Assembly (NCBI RefSeq): GCF_042651465.1
Contig: NZ_JBHSCZ010000001.1
Coordinates: 682,001-746,000, forward strand
DNA: 64,000 nt
Direction of reading: 5' to 3'
DNA from: Ferruginibacter yonginensis
GTDB lineage: Bacteria > Bacteroidota > Bacteroidia > Chitinophagales > Chitinophagaceae
Made by a program: the position numbers and the translations under genes
In this document: positions 53,999-63,263 of the stretch, piece by piece
Layout: every line of letters starts with the position of its first letter
Numbering within the stretch: the stretch's first letter is position 1
The notes under the pieces: model-generated
What the model was told of the DNA's origin: nothing
What the model saw: only the letters and a program-made list of their open reading frames with translations
Database searches by the model: none

Positions 53999-55231
53999 TT
54001 GAACGTTTCGTTCTTCATAGCAAAAAGATTAGCATCTGTTAAACAAAAAAATTTTAGTCGATTTATAATTGGCTTGGCCATAGGTGCCACTACTTTAAGT
54101 GTGGCCGTTATGATTGTAGCTTTAAGTTTTGTAAATGGTTTTCAACATGTAATTAGTACCAAAGTTTTTAACTTTTGGGGACATATTAGGGTGCAACAAA
54201 ATATAGATGATAGAATAGGCAGTACAGAAGATTACCCAATTACTGCCGATGATAGTGTAGCCAACTATTTAAAAAGCTTACCTGGCGTAATAGCAGTTGA
54301 AAAATACGCAACCAAATCAGCCATTTTAAAATATGAAACAAGTATTGAAAGTGTATTTTTAAAAGGCATTGATAGTGCTTATAATTTTAACCGATTACAA
54401 CCTTTTTTGTTAAAGGGTAAATGGCTACAATTTACTGATAGCGGTTATAGCAATCAAATTAACATCAGCAATTACACTGCAACACAGCTTCAACTTAAAG
54501 TAGGCGATAGTTTAGTAGTGTACTTTTTTAACCAAAACGATGGAAGCCGCAGGGCACGAAAATTACATATTGCTGGCATTTATAAAATAGGCATTGAAGA
54601 ATTTGATAAAAACTTTGCCCTTTGCGACATTAACCTCATTCGTAAATTAAATAATTGGCAACCCAATGATATTGCTGGCTACGAAGTGTTGTTAAAAGAT
54701 TATCAGCAAACCGATAGCCTCACTAAACAAATTTATAAGGAGTTACCCGATAATTGGTATAGCAAAAGTATTAGGGATATACAACCACAAATATTTGATT
54801 GGTTGCATTTACAAGGACAATTAAAAAATATTTTACTAGCTATGATGGTAATTGTAGCTGTTGTAAATTTAATTACCTGCTTAATTATTTTAGCCTTGGA
54901 ACGTACCACTATGACGGGTATTTTAAAAGCAATTGGCGCCAATGATTGGACCATTCAAAAAATATTTTTATACAACACAGCAAGCATTGCACTTATAGGC
55001 ATTGTAGCAGGTACCATAGTTGGTTTAGCAGTGTGCTATATACAACAAAAAACAGGCTTTATCACCCTTAATGAAGAGTCATATTATATGTCTGTTGCCC
55101 AAGCTGATGTTGATTGGGTGCAGGTTGTATTGGTAGATGTTGGTACTTTATTAATTTGCTTTGCAACGTTAATAATTCCTACTTTATTGGTTAAAAAAGT
55201 ACAAGCTGTTAAGGCCATCCGTTTTAATTAG
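53999..55231 (+). CDS. ABC transporter permease, LolC/LolE (FtsX/MacB) type
   Basis: The 410-residue permease begins with TTG, giving MNVSFFIAKRL directly before FIIGLAIGATTLSVAVMIVALSF, the first membrane helix. A large periplasmic domain follows, then three C-terminal helices with the FtsX signature TTMTGILKAIGANDWTIQKI. Members of this family extract lipoproteins from the inner membrane (LolC/E). No LolD ATPase gene is adjacent. It is divergent from the T9SS plug gene and overlaps the convergent methyltransferase gene by four bases. Confidence 0.88.
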   Translation: MNVSFFIAKRLASVKQKNFSRFIIGLAIGATTLSVAVMIVALSFVNGFQHVISTKVFNFWGHIRVQQNIDDRIGSTEDYPITADDSVANYLKSLPGVIAVEKYATKSAILKYETSIESVFLKGIDSAYNFNRLQPFLLKGKWLQFTDSGYSNQINISNYTATQLQLKVGDSLVVYFFNQNDGSRRARKLHIAGIYKIGIEEFDKNFALCDINLIRKLNNWQPNDIAGYEVLLKDYQQTDSLTKQIYKELPDNWYSKSIRDIQPQIFDWLHLQGQLKNILLAMMVIVAVVNLITCLIILALERTTMTGILKAIGANDWTIQKIFLYNTASIALIGIVAGTIVGLAVCYIQQKTGFITLNEESYYMSVAQADVDWVQVVLVDVGTLLICFATLIIPTLLVKKVQAVKAIRFN

Positions 55232-55974
55232 CCTGTAACAGAAAAGAGTATAATACCTGTTGCTACCGCAGCATTTAACGATTCTGCAGCACCAAATTTT
55301 GGTATGGTAATTTTTTCGTCAACCTGTTGCAAAATAGCATCACTAATACCTTTTGATTCGTTGCCTATTATTAAAAAGCCCTCTTGTAATTTTCCATATT
55401 GGCGTACATCTTTACCACCTAACACAGCAGCATACTTTTTAATATTGGTATGTTGTTGCAAAATTGATTGTAAGTCTGTATAAAAAAGATGCACCCTTCC
55501 TAAACTTGCCATGGTGCTTTGTACTACTTTCGGACTGTAACAATCGGCCGTTGCAGGCGTACAAAAAACATGTTCAATATTATACCAATCTGCAATGCGA
55601 ATAATAGTACCTAAGTTACCGGGGTCTTGTATATCATCTAACAACAACGTTAATTTTTGTTGTAATTGGGTTGTTGTGGCTAAGGTTTTCTTTTTAAATA
55701 CCGCCAAAATATGGTTAGGTGTACTAAGGGCAGATAATTTATGGAACTCAAAATCAGCTATTTCATAAATAGTAGGTAACGCTGTACTTTTAGGCAAATC
55801 ATTCAAAAAACTGGCACCTTTTTGGGTACAATAAATGCCATCACACTCAAAATTATTTGAAAGCAATAGCTCCTTTACAACCTTTGGACCCTCAGCTATA
55901 AACTGATGATGTTCATCTCTATGTTTTTTGTGCTGTAAACTTTGAATATATTTGATGGTAGATTTATTAATCAT
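55228..55974 (-). CDS. TrmH/SpoU family RNA 2'-O-methyltransferase
   Basis: The 248-residue SPOUT enzyme has a substrate-binding N-terminal domain (KYIQSLQHKKHRDEHHQFIA, GPKVVKELL) and the three SpoU motifs. These are LLDDIQDPGNLGTIIRIADW (motif 1), LIIGNESKGIS (motif 2) and IPKFGAAESLNAAVATGIIL (motif 3). It methylates a ribose in rRNA or tRNA, and the exact target is not readable. It is divergent from tamL with a 36-base gap. Confidence 0.93.
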   Translation of the reverse strand: MINKSTIKYIQSLQHKKHRDEHHQFIAEGPKVVKELLLSNNFECDGIYCTQKGASFLNDLPKSTALPTIYEIADFEFHKLSALSTPNHILAVFKKKTLATTTQLQQKLTLLLDDIQDPGNLGTIIRIADWYNIEHVFCTPATADCYSPKVVQSTMASLGRVHLFYTDLQSILQQHTNIKKYAAVLGGKDVRQYGKLQEGFLIIGNESKGISDAILQQVDEKITIPKFGAAESLNAAVATGIILFSVTG

Positions 55975-56010
55975 TTTGAAATTGTTGCAGGTAAACTGCT
56001 TTAATATATC

Positions 56011-58392
56011 ATGAACTTTTTTCGCCTTAAAAATATTGTTTTTCTAGTAGTATTGTTAACCTCATGTACAATTATTAGAAAAGCGCCTGCAAATAAACCA
56101 TTTTTATACAGCAATAGTATAACATTAGTAGGCGGTAAATTTAATAAATTAGAACGCCAAGCTGTATTGCAACGTTTAAACAACTCATTAGATGATAGTT
56201 CGAGGGTAAAAGTAAAAGATGCTTTTTTTGTAATTCATACCATTAAAAGGCCCACTGCTTACGATACCGCTTTTTCAAGAATTTCGGCCATGAACATGCA
56301 AGCATCAATGTATCATTTAGGTTACTACAATGCAACGGCTAGTTTTACACAAGATACCTCAGGTAAAAAAGTGAAAGTAAAATATACCGTAATTGCTGGT
56401 AATCCTACCTTAATTGATACTTTTTCGTACAAACTTCGTAAACCCGATTTACAAAATATTGTACAAAAAAATAAAGATGAAGCCATCATCATCAAAAACA
56501 ACCCCATCACCAAAACGGCTGTATTAGCTGAAATTAATAGGTTGGTTGATACATTTAGAAATAATGGTTACTATAAATTTACCGCTGCTGAATTGCGTAT
56601 GAGAGGCGATACCAGCATTGCAGCTTTAACCACCATTAGTGATGACCCTTTTGAACAATTACGATTATTGAATGAAGCACAACAACAACGAGATTCACCC
56701 ACCATTAAACTACAAATGGTTTTAATTACGCCAGAAGACACTACCAAACTCAACAAATATTATATCAACAAAATTTACATTTTATCGGATTATCGCCCAA
56801 AAGATGAATTGTATGATACCATCAACATCACCCAAACAAAAACAAGAAATTTTATTGTTCGCTACCACGAACGGTTGTTTAAAAACAGTTTGTTCGCAAG
56901 AAATATAACATTAAGAAGTGGAGAAGTTTTTAGGCAAGATGCTTATGTGAGTACCATAAATAACCTTTCAAAGTTGGGGGTATGGCAAAGTGTAAATATT
57001 AGAATTGTAGAAAATTTTGATGAGCCCAATAAAATTGATTTGGTGATTGAATTGTTAGTGGCTAAAAAATTCAGCTATGTAAATTCGCTTGAAGCTAGTT
57101 ATGCCACAAGTAATACCAGCTCAACCTTAGGTGCCAATTTATTTGGTATTTCAACCAACTTTTCATTAAAAAATAAGAATATTGGTAAAGAAGCCATTAG
57201 CATGACACATGCGCTACGTGCAGGTATTGAGTTAAACAATCGTAACAATAAAAACACCAATAACCCCATCAACTCAAACGAATTAAGTTACTCAAACAAT
57301 ATTTTAATACCGAGGTTATTATTATCAAGAAACTTGATACGTAAACTAAAATTAAACAATGGTGAAACCTTCATAAACAGTAATGTTGGCTATAACAACC
57401 GCTTAAATTTATTTAGTTTACAATCAGTTAATTTAAATGCTGGTTATGCTACCAATTTAAGAAATGGAGCAAGGTTTACATTTAGCCCCATCAACACACA
57501 GTTTAGTTATTTATACAACCAATCAGACAGTTTTAAAACCATCATCAATAACAACCCATTTTTAAGATATTCATATAACACTTCGTTTACAATTGGTATT
57601 GCAAGTAGTTACACTAGTATTTTTAGAAATACCTATCACCCACTCAGCGAATCAAAAGAGCGTTCATTTAAAATTAATTTTGAAGAAAGTGGGCTCACTT
57701 TAGGCGCTATACCATTTGCTGAAAAATTTAAACGAAAATATGCCAAGGTTGATGTTGAATATAAATACAACGTTAACAAAAAGAAAACTGCCTTTGTTTA
57801 TAGGGCTTTTGTAGGCGTAGGTGTACCAATAGGTTCGCAAGACACTACCCTACCGTTTTTTAAACAATACTTTGGCGGCGGAAGTAATAGTATGAGGGGT
57901 TGGCCGGTGAGAGGTATTGGCTTGGGTTCACAAAAATTAATTCCAAATATTCCCAACCAAATTACATTTAACGACAGAACAGGTGATATGCAGTTTGAAA
58001 CCAATGCCGAATTTAGGCATGAAATTGCTCGAATTGTACCTGATTTAATCACTTTAAAAGGTGCTGTTTTTGTTGATATTGGCAACATTTGGAATATAAA
58101 AAACTCAAGGGCGGATGGAAGTTTTGACCCTGCTCAATTCAAGTTTAAGAACTTTTATAAAGAATTAGGACTTTCAGCAGGATATGGTTTACGTTTTGAT
58201 TTTTCGTATTTGATTTTACGAACCGATTTTAGTTTTAGGTTTAAACGCCCTGAAAGTAGCGACATCAATAATGGCTGGAAAGCACCACCAATTGGCTTTA
58301 ACGATGCTTTCAAAAAAATATTTTCTAAACAGTTTAGGCAATGGCGTTACGAAAATTTTAACTTTACCATTGGTATAAACTATCCGTTTTAA
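56011..58392 (+). CDS. tamL: Translocation and assembly module lipoprotein TamL
   Basis: The 793-residue BamA/TamA-superfamily protein carries a lipoprotein signal (lipobox LLTSC, Cys19), the mark of the Bacteroidota TamL form that replaces TamA. POTRA-like domains occupy about residues 30-330, and the 16-strand barrel follows, with the GSNSMRGWPVRGIG motif near residue 627. The C terminus ends in FTIGINYPF. It is expected to pair with TamB at the outer membrane. Confidence 0.92.
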   Translation: MNFFRLKNIVFLVVLLTSCTIIRKAPANKPFLYSNSITLVGGKFNKLERQAVLQRLNNSLDDSSRVKVKDAFFVIHTIKRPTAYDTAFSRISAMNMQASMYHLGYYNATASFTQDTSGKKVKVKYTVIAGNPTLIDTFSYKLRKPDLQNIVQKNKDEAIIIKNNPITKTAVLAEINRLVDTFRNNGYYKFTAAELRMRGDTSIAALTTISDDPFEQLRLLNEAQQQRDSPTIKLQMVLITPEDTTKLNKYYINKIYILSDYRPKDELYDTINITQTKTRNFIVRYHERLFKNSLFARNITLRSGEVFRQDAYVSTINNLSKLGVWQSVNIRIVENFDEPNKIDLVIELLVAKKFSYVNSLEASYATSNTSSTLGANLFGISTNFSLKNKNIGKEAISMTHALRAGIELNNRNNKNTNNPINSNELSYSNNILIPRLLLSRNLIRKLKLNNGETFINSNVGYNNRLNLFSLQSVNLNAGYATNLRNGARFTFSPINTQFSYLYNQSDSFKTIINNNPFLRYSYNTSFTIGIASSYTSIFRNTYHPLSESKERSFKINFEESGLTLGAIPFAEKFKRKYAKVDVEYKYNVNKKKTAFVYRAFVGVGVPIGSQDTTLPFFKQYFGGGSNSMRGWPVRGIGLGSQKLIPNIPNQITFNDRTGDMQFETNAEFRHEIARIVPDLITLKGAVFVDIGNIWNIKNSRADGSFDPAQFKFKNFYKELGLSAGYGLRFDFSYLILRTDFSFRFKRPESSDINNGWKAPPIGFNDAFKKIFSKQFRQWRYENFNFTIGINYPF

Positions 58393-58395
58393 ATA

Positions 58396-59601
58396 TTATT
58401 TACCTTCAGCATAGGCTTGCATATACGCATACCCATCATTTAATTTTCCAGCTTTTACAATAGTAGCATGGTGAATTAATCGTGATGGTTTGTCACTAAA
58501 CAAATCAGTAAATACATGTTTTATTAATTGCTCTCCAAAATACCTACTAGCATCTTTTGGTAATTCATTTGGCAAATTACCTACGGCCATTACATCAACT
58601 GAAGTGGGTAAATACGGAAGCGTTTTTTCAAACGTATTTTTATCAACTCCATACACAGGTTCCGCAATGGTAGAGTCGCCCAAATTGCATGGTACAGAAC
58701 CTCCCATATCATCGGTTATATCAGCAATGGTTTGAATATTAAATTGAGGCGATTGTATTGCTTCTAAATCAAAAAGGCGATCAATTTTTTGTTCCCAATA
58801 AATACCATTCATTAAAATATCTGTAACGGCAGTATATTGCTTAAACGTACAATTATATTGTTCAGGATGATCATGAAAGTCGCTACGGCTGTACTTTCCA
58901 GTAACTTTGTGTTCATACAAATCACTGCCTTTTAAATGCACATACACTGGATAAACATATTTTTTTGCAAGATAATCTTCGGGTTCCACTTCATGTATGC
59001 CCAACAAGTTCATAATTTCTAACACACCATGTGCTACCCTACCGCTACCCGTAACAGCAATTTTTATAGGCGGAATTTTAAGTCCGAAATAAGTATGCAT
59101 TAAATGCTGAAAACTGTTATTAGAATTTACCCTTACTAGTTTAAAAGCACCAGTTCTGTTACCATAAGCCATCATCCCATTATGGGCTCCCACGATACCA
59201 GCAAAAAAACCAAAGCCAATGATTCGAGCCCCATCTTCATGTTCTAAACATTCGTAATCAATAAGCGTAATATTTTTTTCGATGATTGCTTGTAACAATT
59301 TTTGATTGTATGGTTGCAACTTTTTAGTATGTGAAAAAAATAGGTATGTTTTATTAGGTATTAACAAATCAATAGGTACTTCTTTGATGCCTAATAAAAT
59401 ATCACAATCATGCATATCTTCTGTAACAGTAACACCAGCGGCAACATATTCAGCATCTTTAAAACACCTTGTAGCACTTTGTTGCACTTTTACAGTTATA
59501 TGTGGGTGATGGGTTCGTATCCATTTACATTGTGCAGGCGTTAATGCTACCCTTGCATCTGCAGGTATTTTACCTTCTCGTATTAAACCAATAGTTATCA
59601 T
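58396..59601 (-). CDS. Saccharopine dehydrogenase-like oxidoreductase (AlaDH/PNT superfamily)
   Basis: The 401-residue protein begins with TIGLIREGKIPADARVALTP, the AlaDH/PNT N-terminal hallmark. LLGIKEVPIDLLIPNKTYLFFSHT follows, then the NAD-binding segment KIAVTGSGRVAHGVLEIM. The C-terminal part (ADITDDMGGSVPCNLGDSTI) resembles the lysine-forming saccharopine dehydrogenase group. A role in lysine metabolism or another amino-acid dehydrogenation is likely, without proof of substrate. Its stop lies 3 bases after the convergent tamL stop. Confidence 0.8.
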   Translation of the reverse strand: MITIGLIREGKIPADARVALTPAQCKWIRTHHPHITVKVQQSATRCFKDAEYVAAGVTVTEDMHDCDILLGIKEVPIDLLIPNKTYLFFSHTKKLQPYNQKLLQAIIEKNITLIDYECLEHEDGARIIGFGFFAGIVGAHNGMMAYGNRTGAFKLVRVNSNNSFQHLMHTYFGLKIPPIKIAVTGSGRVAHGVLEIMNLLGIHEVEPEDYLAKKYVYPVYVHLKGSDLYEHKVTGKYSRSDFHDHPEQYNCTFKQYTAVTDILMNGIYWEQKIDRLFDLEAIQSPQFNIQTIADITDDMGGSVPCNLGDSTIAEPVYGVDKNTFEKTLPYLPTSVDVMAVGNLPNELPKDASRYFGEQLIKHVFTDLFSDKPSRLIHHATIVKAGKLNDGYAYMQAYAEGK

Positions 59602-59649
59602 ACCAATTTTTTGTGTGCGGCAATTTACAGCCTTCTTTTATATACTACG

Positions 59650-59657
59650 TACATTTG
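59650..59657 (+). promoter_or_regulatory. Promoter box almost touching the hscB start codon
   Basis: TACATTTG, a full match to TAnnTTTG, ends four bases before the hscB ATG at 59662. The transcript would begin at or within a few bases of the start codon, so the message may be leaderless. Confidence 0.6.
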
Positions 59658-59661
59658 TGAT

Positions 59662-60150
59662 ATGAATTATTATGAATTGTTTCAAATACCTGTAAGCCCT
59701 GTAGTTGATAAAAAACTAGTAGCGCAACAATATATTGCTTTACAAAAAGCACATCATCCTGATTTTTTTACAAATGAAAGTGATACTGATAAAGAAACAG
59801 CATTAGCTACATCAGCAGCCATTAACAAAGGCTATCAAATTTTTCAGCAAACTGATAAAACCATTGAGTATTTTTTACAATTACAACAAATAATTGAGGC
59901 TGATGAAAAGTATCCACTACCACCGCATTTTTTGATGGAAATGATGGAATTGAATGAAGCTATTGATGAACAAAATGATACATACAACAAACAAATAGCA
60001 TCATTTGAACAAGAAATGGCCAATGAATTAACGAGCATTTTAAACCGCTACCAACAACAACCTACAGATACATCGGTTTTAAATGATTTGAAACTGTATT
60101 ACTACAAGAAAAAATATTTAAAAAGGATTTTGGAGAGATTAGATGAATAA
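59662..60150 (+). CDS. hscB: Fe-S protein assembly co-chaperone HscB
   Basis: The start MNYYELFQIP is chosen because it opens the J-domain directly; the longer frame begins in front of the promoter box. The J-domain holds the HPD motif in KAHHPDFF that stimulates the Hsp70 HscA. A C-terminal helical domain (MEMMELNEAIDEQND and the LKLYYYKKKYLKRIL tail) binds the Fe-S scaffold IscU. No hscA or iscU lies near. Confidence 0.92.
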   Translation: MNYYELFQIPVSPVVDKKLVAQQYIALQKAHHPDFFTNESDTDKETALATSAAINKGYQIFQQTDKTIEYFLQLQQIIEADEKYPLPPHFLMEMMELNEAIDEQNDTYNKQIASFEQEMANELTSILNRYQQQPTDTSVLNDLKLYYYKKKYLKRILERLDE

Positions 60151-60160
60151 CGTAATATTG
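60129..60160 (+). promoter_or_regulatory. Promoter for tRNA-Leu inside the hscB 3' end
   Basis: TTTG at 60129-60132 and TAATATTG at 60153-60160 are 20 bases apart, the same spacing as at the ATP-grasp operon. The box differs by one base from TAnnTTTG. The tRNA begins 20 bases downstream. Confidence 0.5.
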
Positions 60161-60180
60161 CACTCCAATCTCAAGTGAAT

Positions 60181-60264
60181 GCCCATGTGGCGGAATTGGT
60201 AGACGCAGCAGACTCAAAATCTGCCGTTCGCAAGGGCGTGAAGGTTCGATTCCTTTCGTGGGCA
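60181..60264 (+). tRNA. tRNA-Leu(CAA)
   Basis: The gene is 84 bases, with acceptor GCCCATG and CGTGGGC (one wobble), D arm GGAATTGGTAGAC, anticodon stem GCAGA/TCTGC around CTCAAAA giving anticodon CAA, a class II variable arm, and T arm GGTTCGATTCC. It reads the Leu codon UUG. The CCA end is not encoded. Confidence 0.95.
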
Positions 60265-60267
60265 CTC

Positions 60268-60305
60268 AAAAAAATCTCAACATAATTTGTTGAGATTTTT
60301 TTTTA
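60268..60305. terminator. Bidirectional terminator after tRNA-Leu
   Basis: AAAATCTCAACA and TGTTGAGATTTT pair around a five-base loop and are followed by a T run. It also borders the 3' end of the histidine-kinase gene on the other strand. Confidence 0.88.
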
Positions 60306-62315
60306 CGATAATGATAACGTAAAAGTAGTTCCTTTATTTATTGCACTCGTTACCGTTATGGTACAATCTATGGCTTTGGCTAAGTCTTTTATTAAATGAA
60401 ACCCAAAGCCCGTTTTGCTATTAACCATTGTTGCTTCATTACGCATGGCTTCTACCCATTCATGTTGTAAGCCTTTTCCATTATCAGTAATAGAAAGTAC
60501 TGTTTTATTATTTTGCTTAAATACATGCCAAACAATTTGTGCATTTGGTATTTGCACCAATGCTTTCACTGCATTTGAAGTTAAGTTGTACATAATGGTT
60601 TTCAAATAATTTTCATCTGAAAAAATGGGCAGAGAATCATTGCCTGTAAATTGAAAATTTACAGTTGTTACCGTATCAAAACTACTAGCAATATATTGAA
60701 ATATAGGCGCAACAGTCATTGCTTTTTTATTAGGCTTAAATTGTTCCATTTGCCCCTTACTCCATAATAACAGTGCTTCCATATTATCTAGCAAGCTTTG
60801 AGCTGCTTGCGTAATTTTTTGTTCACGTTGTTCAATTTGTTGTTGACTTAATAGACCTGGTTCTCTTTTTTGTAAGGCTAAAAAGTTCATCAAATTGGCG
60901 ATAGGGCTTCGTAAATCGTGACTAATAATTGCGAAAAACTTAGCTTTTAATTTATTAGCTTCTGCCAGTTCTGTATTGAGTTGTAATAATTTTTGATTAT
61001 GCTTTTTCCTATTATTTGTTTGGTAAACTAATAAAGCAACAATAATTGCTAATAACAATAAACCGCCAACCAATGTCCACCTAATTTTTTGTTGATTGGC
61101 AATGGTTAATTTATTGAGTGCAATTTCTTTATTACGTAAATCAATATCTTTTTGAACAGTTATTTGAGCCAATTTATTTTTTGCATCTTGTGAGTACAAC
61201 GAATCATTAAGATGATAGAATAACCTAAAATTTTCTAAAGCACTTTTATAATCACCTTTTGCTTCTTGTAATTCAGATAAATTGCCTAAAAAAACAGAAA
61301 GGTTAGATATATTATTGGTTTGCTTACTTAAGTTAACACAACGCTCTAAATACATTTGTGCTTTTTGTAGCAGCTCATTTTTTGAAGATGGCAATATAGC
61401 ATCTCTCTTTACTTTTTGCAAAGTATCATACCGAGCTACATCTAAATATAATAAACCGATGTTACCAATATTTGAAATAGATATTGGATTTTCAGGATTA
61501 ATTTTATCCCAAATAGCTTGTGCTTTTAATTTGTAATTGAGGTTCAGCCTATAATCTTTTAATAAAATAGAATAGTTGGTATAAGCACTAGCCAAGCCCC
61601 TTTCATTAGCAGTTGAATCAAACAACACAATGGCTTTCTTTAAATAAAATAGTCCATTAGTAGTATCATTCATAGTAACATACTCACCACCAATTGTTGC
61701 ATAACATGCAGCTAATAAATCAGGATCATTTTGTTGTTGGCGAATTTTTAATGCTGCAAAATGATTTTGTAAGGCCAAATTATGGTTCAACTGATCAGAA
61801 TACACCAAGCCAATGTTATTGTAAGCCAACGCAATTTTATCATCATTATTCATGGCTTTTGCCACATCTAACGATTTTAAAAAATATTGTAGCGCTGTAT
61901 CAAGTATTGTTTGATGTTGGTAAACCACACCAATATCATTTAAAGCAGCATGTATATTGAAAGTATCTTTTAATTGTTGCAAAATTTGCAATGCTGATTT
62001 TTGATATTGCAACGCTTGTTTAAACTGGCCAATATCACTATAAATATTTCCAAAATTTAAATTAAATACGGCAATACCCTTTTGCCATTTCATTTGTGTA
62101 ACATGTGCCATACCTTTTTGGCAATAATATATAGCTTGATCAGTATTTCGTTCTTTAAAAAACTTTATTACAGCTAAGTATGCACGTGCTTTTAGTGTAT
62201 CATTTTTTGCAATATCAATATTATGTAACAAATTATTTAAAACAGTCACATCATTCGTTTGTGCAAATAATAGTTGCATATTAATTACCAATAAAATACT
62301 CAGTATTAATTTCAT
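60303..62315 (-). CDS. TPR-repeat sensor histidine kinase
   Basis: The 670-residue protein has a signal peptide ending LLFAQ and a periplasmic TPR array (about residues 40-380; for example AYNNIGLVYSDQLNHNLALQ). One membrane helix follows at about 412-431, then a cytoplasmic kinase. FFAIISHDLRSPI places the phospho-acceptor His at about 465. YNLTSNAVK is the N box, ITDNGKGL at about 610 the G1 box and GFGFHLIKDLAKA the G2 box. It likely senses periplasmic peptides or proteins. The adjacent LytTR regulator is its probable partner. Confidence 0.93.
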   Translation of the reverse strand: MKLILSILLVINMQLLFAQTNDVTVLNNLLHNIDIAKNDTLKARAYLAVIKFFKERNTDQAIYYCQKGMAHVTQMKWQKGIAVFNLNFGNIYSDIGQFKQALQYQKSALQILQQLKDTFNIHAALNDIGVVYQHQTILDTALQYFLKSLDVAKAMNNDDKIALAYNNIGLVYSDQLNHNLALQNHFAALKIRQQQNDPDLLAACYATIGGEYVTMNDTTNGLFYLKKAIVLFDSTANERGLASAYTNYSILLKDYRLNLNYKLKAQAIWDKINPENPISISNIGNIGLLYLDVARYDTLQKVKRDAILPSSKNELLQKAQMYLERCVNLSKQTNNISNLSVFLGNLSELQEAKGDYKSALENFRLFYHLNDSLYSQDAKNKLAQITVQKDIDLRNKEIALNKLTIANQQKIRWTLVGGLLLLAIIVALLVYQTNNRKKHNQKLLQLNTELAEANKLKAKFFAIISHDLRSPIANLMNFLALQKREPGLLSQQQIEQREQKITQAAQSLLDNMEALLLWSKGQMEQFKPNKKAMTVAPIFQYIASSFDTVTTVNFQFTGNDSLPIFSDENYLKTIMYNLTSNAVKALVQIPNAQIVWHVFKQNNKTVLSITDNGKGLQHEWVEAMRNEATMVNSKTGFGFHLIKDLAKAIDCTITVTSAINKGTTFTLSLS

Positions 62316-62386
62316 ACTATTGAAAAATTAGGCTTTATAAAGTTTAATAACTTGTATTAAATATAAATTTATAAGATTGAAATAGT

Positions 62387-63094
62387 TTATAATAATTGAT
62401 CTACTGCATCTTTAAAAACCCTACCAATTGGTAACACAACATCGTTCAATAGCACCAACTCCTTAGCGGTAATTTTTTTTATATATCCTTTTTGCACTGC
62501 ATAGCTTCTGTGTATGCGCATAAACTTTGAAAAATTAGGTTCTTTTAGCAAATTACCAAGGGCTTGCAAAACACAATATTTTCTATTGGTTGTAACGATA
62601 CTGCTGTAATCTTTTAATGCTTCAATATACAGTACATCATGTAAATTAATTTTTACCTGATGGTGGCCATCTTTAATAAAAATAGTATCGCCCCCTAATT
62701 GATGGCTCAATAAATTAGCTTTTGTTTGCAATTCAACATAAGCCAATACCCTATTCATTGTTGTTGCAAAACGTTCACGTTGGTGTGGCTTTACTATAAA
62801 ATCAATAGCAGCCATTTCAAAACTTTCTACCGCATAATCAGGAAAAGATGTTATAAAAACACAAGCAGGAATATTCATCAATTGCTTCCTAACATCTAAC
62901 CCACTCATTTGTGGCATATCTATATCTAAAAATAATATATCGAGTGGTTCATGTTGCGCAAAAGCAAGTGCTTTTAGTGGATCATCAAACGTTGCCACAA
63001 CTTCAATCGCTGGGTAATCTTTTAAAAACGATTGTGTAGTAAGTCTGTCAATATCATCATCATCAACCACAATACAGCGATACTTTTTGTTCAT
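62387..63094 (-). CDS. LytTR family DNA-binding response regulator
   Basis: The 235-residue protein has a receiver domain with VVDDDDIDRL (acidic pocket) and FLDIDMPQMSG, whose Asp near residue 56 is the phosphoacceptor. ITSFPDYAVESFEMAAIDFIVKP carries the switch Ser and conserved Lys. The C-terminal LytTR domain (VLYIEALKDYSSIVT, MRIHRSYAV, LPIGRVFKD) binds direct repeats in DNA. It lies 71 bases upstream of the kinase gene on the same strand. A candidate binding repeat is found about 80-110 bases upstream of its start. Confidence 0.94.
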   Translation of the reverse strand: MNKKYRCIVVDDDDIDRLTTQSFLKDYPAIEVVATFDDPLKALAFAQHEPLDILFLDIDMPQMSGLDVRKQLMNIPACVFITSFPDYAVESFEMAAIDFIVKPHQRERFATTMNRVLAYVELQTKANLLSHQLGGDTIFIKDGHHQVKINLHDVLYIEALKDYSSIVTTNRKYCVLQALGNLLKEPNFSKFMRIHRSYAVQKGYIKKITAKELVLLNDVVLPIGRVFKDAVDQLL

Positions 63095-63172
63095 TGTACA
63101 ATTATATAATATAAATATAAACCATTTTTTTATTTACAAAATCACCTCAGAAGTTGAAGAACATTTTGTGTT

Positions 63173-63202
63173 GTTAAGCGATAAAAAAGGTCGTTAAGCG
63201 AT
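63173..63202. promoter_or_regulatory. Direct repeat, candidate LytTR binding site
   Basis: GTTAAGCGAT occurs at 63173-63182 and again at 63193-63202, exactly 20 bases apart. LytTR regulators bind paired direct repeats about two helical turns apart, and both copies contain the GTTNRK core. The pair lies between the divergent response-regulator and small secreted-protein genes. Confidence 0.5.
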
Positions 63203-63263
63203 TAGCTATTTTAAAGGTTTTTTATAGCATGTAGGTTTGGGCTATCAATTAAAAATAGCAACC

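Noticed and set aside
60062..60265. Minus-strand frame over the tRNA-Leu gene
   Set aside because: It is the well-known false frame produced by the complement of a tRNA-Leu gene.
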